Below, in pieces: positions 60,156 through 64,000 of a stretch of DNA of 64,000 bases. The translations under genes and the position numbers were made by a program. Positions within the stretch are counted from its first letter, which is position 1; every line of letters starts with the position of its first letter. Source of the stretch: CALMEC01 sp964628685 (GTDB lineage: Bacteria > Actinomycetota > Thermoleophilia > Miltoncostaeales > Miltoncostaeaceae). The DNA is taken from positions 23,385 to 87,384 of the forward strand of contig CAZVNM010000008.1 in NCBI GenBank assembly GCA_964628685.1. The letters run 5' to 3'. Below the pieces are notes generated by a model. The model had not been told where the DNA came from and searched no databases. It saw nothing but the letters and a program-made list of their open reading frames with translations.

Positions 60156-60571
60156 GCGACCCGCTGCGGATCTCCGCCGCCCTCGTCGAGGAGCTGGTCG
60201 CGCACGCGCGTGCCGAGAACCCCAACGAATGCTGCGGGATGATCGCCGGCTACGACGGTGAGGCCCGCCGCATCTACCGGGCCACCAACACCGAGGCCAG
60301 CCCCTTCATGTACGTGATGGACCCGCGCGAGCAGCTGGCCATCATGGACGAGATCGACGAGGCCGGCTGGGACCTGATGGGCATCTACCACTCCCACACC
60401 CGCTCGGCCGCGTATCCGTCGCGCACCGATGTGGAGCTGGCGTTCTTCCCGCTCACGGCGTACGTCATCGTGTCGCTCGCCGGTGACGACCCCGACGTCC
60501 GGGCGTTCCGACTGACGCGGACCGCTCCCGAGGGCGAGCAGATCGAGGAGATCCCGGTCCAGGTCGGCTGA
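60152..60571 (+). CDS. mec: Mec-like JAMM metalloprotease (CysO-cysteine peptidase)
   Basis: 139 residues from GTG 60152, coupled to cysM. The JAMM motif is present: Glu in 'NECCGMIAG', His-x-His in 'MGIYHSHTRSAAYPSRTD' and the metal Asp in 'SRTDVELAF'. Mec releases cysteine from the CysO C-terminus and also trims the extra residues of new CysO. Together the four genes form the complete CysO pathway. Confidence 0.92.
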   Translation: MSDPLRISAALVEELVAHARAENPNECCGMIAGYDGEARRIYRATNTEASPFMYVMDPREQLAIMDEIDEAGWDLMGIYHSHTRSAAYPSRTDVELAFFPLTAYVIVSLAGDDPDVRAFRLTRTAPEGEQIEEIPVQVG

Positions 60572-60782
60572 GGATCCGCGGCGGGTCGGGCGGGACCGCG
60601 CGATGCGTGACCTCCCCTCCGACGGGGTACATGGCAACCGATGGACGGCTCGGCGCGGGCGACGGTGGCATGCTTCACATGCGGCCGATCGTCCCACCAC
60701 CACGGTGGCGGACGTCACCTGGCCGGCAACACACACCCGGGTCGCGCACCGATCGCGACCGCATCACAAAAGGAGATGGATC

Positions 60783-61385
60783 GTGGCCTTTGAGCTTCCG
60801 AAACTGGACTACGCCTACGACGCGCTCGAGCCGCACATCGACGCGAAGACGATGGAGATCCACCACACCAAGCACCACCAGGCCTACATCGACAAGGCGA
60901 ATGACGCGCTCAAGGGCACCGACCTCGAGGGCAAGCCGGTCGAGGAGGTGCTCGCCAACCTCGGCTCGCTGCCGAAGGACAAGCAGACCGGTGTGCGCAA
61001 CAACGCCGGTGGCCACCTGAACCACTCCATGTTCTGGAAGATGATGAGCCCCGACGGCGGTGGCGAGCCCACGGGCGACGTCGCAGCCGCCATCAACGCG
61101 GCCTTCGGTGACTTCGCATCGTTCAAGAAGGCCTTCGCCGAGGCGGCGGCCGGCCGGTTCGGCAGCGGCTGGGCGTGGCTCGTGGCCGACGGCGGCAAGG
61201 TCGAGGTCGTCTCGACGCCCAACCAGGACCCGCCGCTCCTCGAGGGCAAGACGCCGATCCTCGGTCTGGATGTCTGGGAGCACGCCTACTACCTCAAGTA
61301 CCAGAACAAGCGTCCCGACTACGTGGAGGCGTTCTGGAACGTGGTGAACTGGGACGAGGTCAACCGCAGGCTCGCCGCGGCCTGA
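60783..61385 (+). CDS. sod: Superoxide dismutase (Fe/Mn)
   Basis: 200 residues from GTG 60783, with AAAGGAG upstream. Metal ligands are in 'MEIHHTKHHQAYIDKAN', 'GGHLNHSMFW' and 'LGLDVWEHAYYLKYQN'. All the motifs of the Fe/Mn superoxide dismutase are present. It detoxifies superoxide in the cytoplasm. Whether it uses Fe or Mn cannot be read reliably. A strong hairpin ends the gene. Confidence 0.97.
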   Translation: MAFELPKLDYAYDALEPHIDAKTMEIHHTKHHQAYIDKANDALKGTDLEGKPVEEVLANLGSLPKDKQTGVRNNAGGHLNHSMFWKMMSPDGGGEPTGDVAAAINAAFGDFASFKKAFAEAAAGRFGSGWAWLVADGGKVEVVSTPNQDPPLLEGKTPILGLDVWEHAYYLKYQNKRPDYVEAFWNVVNWDEVNRRLAAA

Positions 61386-61398
61386 TCCTCCCTGCGGT

Positions 61399-61447
61399 GG
61401 TGCGGTGGGGTGGGGGCCGTCGCGGCCGCCCACCCCGTCCGCGCACC
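61399..61447 (+). terminator. Terminator after superoxide dismutase gene
   Basis: GGTGCG-GTGGGGTGGG pairs with CCCACCCC-GTCCGCGCACC with a small bulge. The long GC-rich stem starts 14 bases after the stop. Confidence 0.72.
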
Positions 61448-61636
61448 ATCGTTGTGCTCCGGGTGACGGCGGTCCGGGCGGCGCGCCCGGCGGGGTTCCC
61501 GGGTGACGCATCGCGTTTGATGTCCCCGCGCGGGGGAACCATCCCGACGACCGCGCGCCGACGCGACCGCCGACCGACGGTGGGTGGCGTGGAGATGCGT
61601 GCGCAGACACGGCAGACGGCGATCGAAGGGATCGAA

Positions 61637-61891
61637 ATGTCAGACGAGAAGCGCCGACCCGCCCGCCCGCATCGCGGCACCTACGACGAGGGACAGTCCG
61701 TCGACGACCACCACTCCGAGGACCGGCCGAAGGGTGATTTCGCCCGCGGCCAGCGCGAGGGCTCGGACGCGGTGCACGAGGAGACCTTCGCCGAGGGACA
61801 GGAGGAGCGGGAGCACCACCCGGAGGACCACCGGCGCGGGGACTTCGCCCGGGGAGGACGCACCCGGGACCGGGACGACCGGGACGACTGA
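61637..61891 (+). CDS. Charged tandem-repeat protein
   Basis: 84 residues from ATG 61637, with GAAGGG upstream. It consists of two repeats of about 32 residues: 'YDEGQSVDDHHSEDRPKGDFARGQ' and 'FAEGQEEREHHPEDHRRGDFARGG'. It is rich in Asp, Glu, His and Arg, with no hydrophobic core, and is therefore probably disordered. Histidine clusters may bind metal. It follows superoxide dismutase by about 250 bases; a stress link is conjecture. Confidence 0.68.
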   Translation: MSDEKRRPARPHRGTYDEGQSVDDHHSEDRPKGDFARGQREGSDAVHEETFAEGQEEREHHPEDHRRGDFARGGRTRDRDDRDD

Positions 61892-61916
61892 TCCCCGTCA
61901 TTCGCAAACGGTGTGA

Positions 61917-61994
61917 CGCAAGCCTGGTGCCTGACACGTAACTTGCGTGTGCCACGGCGGTGCAAGTTACGTGCCTGACACCAAGCTTGTGCGT
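61917..61994. repeat. TGCCTGACAC hairpin element
   Basis: An imperfect inverted repeat. The left arm includes 'AGCCTGGTGCCTGACACGTA' and 'ACTTGCG'; the right arm includes 'TGCAAGTTACGTGCCTGACA' and 'CCAAGCTTG'. TGCCTGACAC occurs in the same orientation in both arms, and TAACTTGC pairs with GCAAGTTA. The left half recurs at 46641-46670. It is like small REP-type or MITE-type elements. Confidence 0.65.
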
Positions 61995-62064
61995 GTCACG
62001 TCACCGGTGAACGTCGGTCGGGTCGGCCGCGCGGATCCCGGGCAGGCTCTGAGGGCGTGACAGG

Positions 62065-63324
62065 ATGGTCCGACAGGCGACGACGGGGGCGGCGATGGCG
62101 AGCGATGACCGGCGCGGCATGGCGACGCGTGCGATTCACGGCACGACCATGAGGGACGCCCACGGCGCGCCGCACATGCCCACCTACAGCACCACCACCT
62201 TCGGCTTCCCGTCCACCCAGGACGTGCTGGACGCGGTCGAGGGGCGGGTGACCGGTGGCCTCTACACCCGCTACGGACTCAACCCGACCATCCTCGCCGT
62301 CGAGGAGACCCTGGCCGCCGTGGAGGGCGCCGAGGCGGCCTGGGCGTTCGCGTCGGGCATGGCGGCCGAGGCCGCGCTCCTGCTGGCCCACGGTCGCGCC
62401 GGCGTCGTCTGCATCGGTGATGCGTACGGCGGAACCATGGAGCTCATCGGCGACCAGCTGCCGCAGCTGGGCATCCCCACCAGCCTCATCCTCACCTCCG
62501 AACTCGAGCGTCTGGACGAGATCCTCGCCGGCGGCCACGGTCTCGTCTTCTTCGAGACCCCCACCAACCCGACCCTCGAGATCCTCGACATCGCCGCCAT
62601 CAGCGAGGTCGCCCACCGTCGCGGCGCTCTGGTCGCCGTTGACGGCACGTTCGCGTCACCCGTCAACCACCGGCCGCTCGAACACGGCGCCGACCTGGTG
62701 GTCCACTCCGCCACCAAGTACCTGGGCGGCCACTCCGACCTGACCGCCGGCGTCGTGCTGGGGTCGGCGGAGCTGCTCGCGCCGATCTGGAACTGGCGCA
62801 AGAACCTGGGCAACATCCTGTCGCCCGAGACGGCGGCGCTTCTGGCACGGAGTCTGCGGACGCTCACGGTGCGCGTGGCGCGTCAGAACACCACGGCGCA
62901 GGCCGTGGCCGAGGCCATGGACGCCGATCCACGCGTCACGCGCGTGCTCTACCCGGGCCTGCCGGACTTCCCGGGCCACCGCCTGGCGGCGTCGCAGATG
63001 GACGGCTTCGGCGGCATGCTCACGATCGAGGTGGACGGCGACGCCGCCACCGCGGCGGCGGTCGCCGACCGGCTGCGGCTCTTCCTCCTGGCGGCGAGCC
63101 TGGGTGGTACCGAGAGCCTCGCCACACAGCCGATCACCACCACCCACCACGGCGTGTCACCCGACGAGCGCGCCCGGCGCGGCATCACCGACGCCATGAT
63201 CCGCCTCTCGATCGGCCTCGAGGACCCCGAGGACCTGATCGCCGACCTGCGGCAGGCGCTTGACGCCGTGCAGCCGGCTCGGAAGCCCGGCTCGGATCTT
63301 TCGTCGACGGGTCCGCTTCCCTGA
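62065..63324 (+). CDS. Cystathionine gamma-synthase/lyase-type PLP enzyme
   Basis: 419 residues from ATG 62065 (GAGGG upstream); ATG 62095 is an alternative. 'TRAIHGTTMRDAHGAPHMPTYSTTTF' opens the family. 'YTRYGLNPT' is the substrate/PLP contact, 'AWAFASGMAAEAALLL' the PLP loop, and the Schiff-base Lys is in 'VVHSATKYLGGHSDLTAG'. It carries out trans-sulfuration steps (cystathionine synthesis or breakdown). Oddity: the final codons (about 63285 on, 'RKPGSDLSSTGPLP') are already part of the R3-type repeat, so the repeat provides the stop. Confidence 0.9.
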   Translation: MVRQATTGAAMASDDRRGMATRAIHGTTMRDAHGAPHMPTYSTTTFGFPSTQDVLDAVEGRVTGGLYTRYGLNPTILAVEETLAAVEGAEAAWAFASGMAAEAALLLAHGRAGVVCIGDAYGGTMELIGDQLPQLGIPTSLILTSELERLDEILAGGHGLVFFETPTNPTLEILDIAAISEVAHRRGALVAVDGTFASPVNHRPLEHGADLVVHSATKYLGGHSDLTAGVVLGSAELLAPIWNWRKNLGNILSPETAALLARSLRTLTVRVARQNTTAQAVAEAMDADPRVTRVLYPGLPDFPGHRLAASQMDGFGGMLTIEVDGDAATAAAVADRLRLFLLAASLGGTESLATQPITTTHHGVSPDERARRGITDAMIRLSIGLEDPEDLIADLRQALDAVQPARKPGSDLSSTGPLP

Positions 63325-64000
63325 CGGTTCGGCGATCCTCCCCGGTTCCTGGGTGCGGCGGGGAACCTTCGGTTCGGCGCCGGACCTGTGACGGTCGCGT
63401 TCCGGGGGATGACTCTGGGGCGACCTCTGTGCGACCTTCGGTCACGGAAGCCAACGACGGCAGGCACGTGGGTTCGCCTGGGCGGCGAACTCAGGCGGCG
63501 CCCTTCGGCGCCCCCGCAACCGCCTATGTGGCTCGACGCCACCCGGCTCGGATCTTTCGGTTGACGAGTCCGCAACCCTGACGGTTCGGCGATCCTCCCC
63601 GGTTCCTGGGTGCGGCGGGGAACCTTCGGTTCGGCGCCGGACCTGTGACGGTCGCGTTCCGGGGGATGACTCTGGGGCGACCTCTGTGCGACCTTCGGTC
63701 ACGGAAGCCAACGACGGCAGGCACGTGGGTTCGCCTGGGCGGCGAACGCGGCGGCGCCCTTCGGCGCCCCCGCAACCGCCTCTTGTGGGGGTTCCGGCTC
63801 GGACCAATCCGGCTCGGATCTCTCGTTGACGGTTTCGCAGCCGGGGACGGTTCGGCGATCCTCCCCGGTTCCAGGGTGCGGCGCGGAACCTTCGGTTCAA
63901 CGCCGGACCTGTGACGCGGGAGCGTTCCCTGACACGACTCTGGCTCGACCTCTGTGCGACCTTCGGTCACGGAAGCCAACGACGGCAGGCACGTGGGTTC
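63285..64000. repeat. Noncoding repeat array R3, copy B (runs off window)
   Basis: Three copies of the 255-267 bp R3 unit. 'CCGGCTCGGATC' starts at about 63289, 63543 and 63810. 'GCGATCCTCCCCGGTTCCTG' starts at about 63327, 63590 and 63855. It has the same GTTCGCC/GGCGAAC and GGCGCC-CTTC-GGCGCC hairpins as at 46 kb. It begins within the last codons of the PLP enzyme gene and extends past the window end. Confidence 0.88.

Noticed and set aside
46118..64000. Integron attC interpretation of R3
   Set aside because: No integrase, units lie next to each other without gene cassettes, and no R'/R'' core sites were recognised.

Overview
The window is high-GC DNA with dense, short-spaced genes and many ATGA/GTGA start-stop overlaps. 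The content fits an actinobacterium: CysO/CysM/Mec cysteine synthesis, a polyphosphate glucokinase, a rhodanese/MoeB fusion, a NifU_N-like protein, and DUF4388/GTPase/roadblock proteins. The secreted proteins with repeated 'GDAVV' blades suggest the class Thermoleophilia (Solirubrobacterales or a relative). That placement is inference; no rRNA gene is present to test it. A run of exactly 100 Ns at 14655-14754 shows that this is a draft scaffold, and the join falls inside a repetitive gene.

Layout. 1-5 kb: the 5' end of a galactokinase gene, a DUF5069 protein, a metallo-beta-lactamase-like protein and three secreted proteins. 5-7.1 kb: a compositionally different island with a DUF433 antitoxin, a PIN-like toxin gene broken by an in-frame stop, a decayed restriction-enzyme-like relic and tRNA-Phe. 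7.1-14.1 kb: a two-component system, a LOG-family protein, MscL, PyrE, a second metallo-hydrolase and RsgA. 14.1-19.8 kb: a tandem-repeat protein spanning the gap, NUDIX and ASCH proteins, and two overlapping dynamin-like GTPase genes. 19.9-23 kb: a noncoding repeat array, then CIRCE-groES-groEL. 23-35 kb: an LLM oxidoreductase, a lipoprotein, an ABC exporter divergent from a MarR regulator, ClpP, polyphosphate glucokinase, two CNNM/CorC-type proteins, a methyltransferase, DUF1015 and DUF1622. 35-43.6 kb: a UvrD-nuclease helicase with a YhaM-like nuclease, a YqeY-like protein, a PPOX-family protein, a methyltransferase, and a minus-strand group of VOC epimerase, B12-radical-SAM and a small protein. 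43.9-46.1 kb: DUF4388, a small GTPase, roadblock and a companion protein. 46.1-52 kb: a second array, SRPBCC, YqhQ-like, a double ThyX-like protein, a cold-shock protein, a third array and a VOC protein. 52.2-57.6 kb: RarA, three tandem hemerythrins, an MFS exporter and membrane proteins. 57.7-60.6 kb: the MoeB-CysO-CysM-Mec operon. 60.8-64 kb: superoxide dismutase, a charged repeat protein and a trans-sulfuration PLP enzyme whose last codons run into a second array of the 46-kb family.

Functional themes. The sulfur genes form a complete protein-thiocarboxylate route to cysteine: an activating enzyme with its own rhodanese domain, a carrier, a synthase and a releasing peptidase. A gamma-type PLP enzyme lies about 1.5 kb downstream. 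Stress and redox functions recur: GroES/EL under CIRCE, ClpP, superoxide dismutase, cold shock and three hemerythrins. The most unusual features are three noncoding arrays of long-period (about 110-475 bp) structured repeats. Two of them share a related core containing CAATTG and CGTCGCG. The third family occurs twice, both times at the 3' end of a gene. The 'GWEALEKWVG' repeat protein is also unusual.
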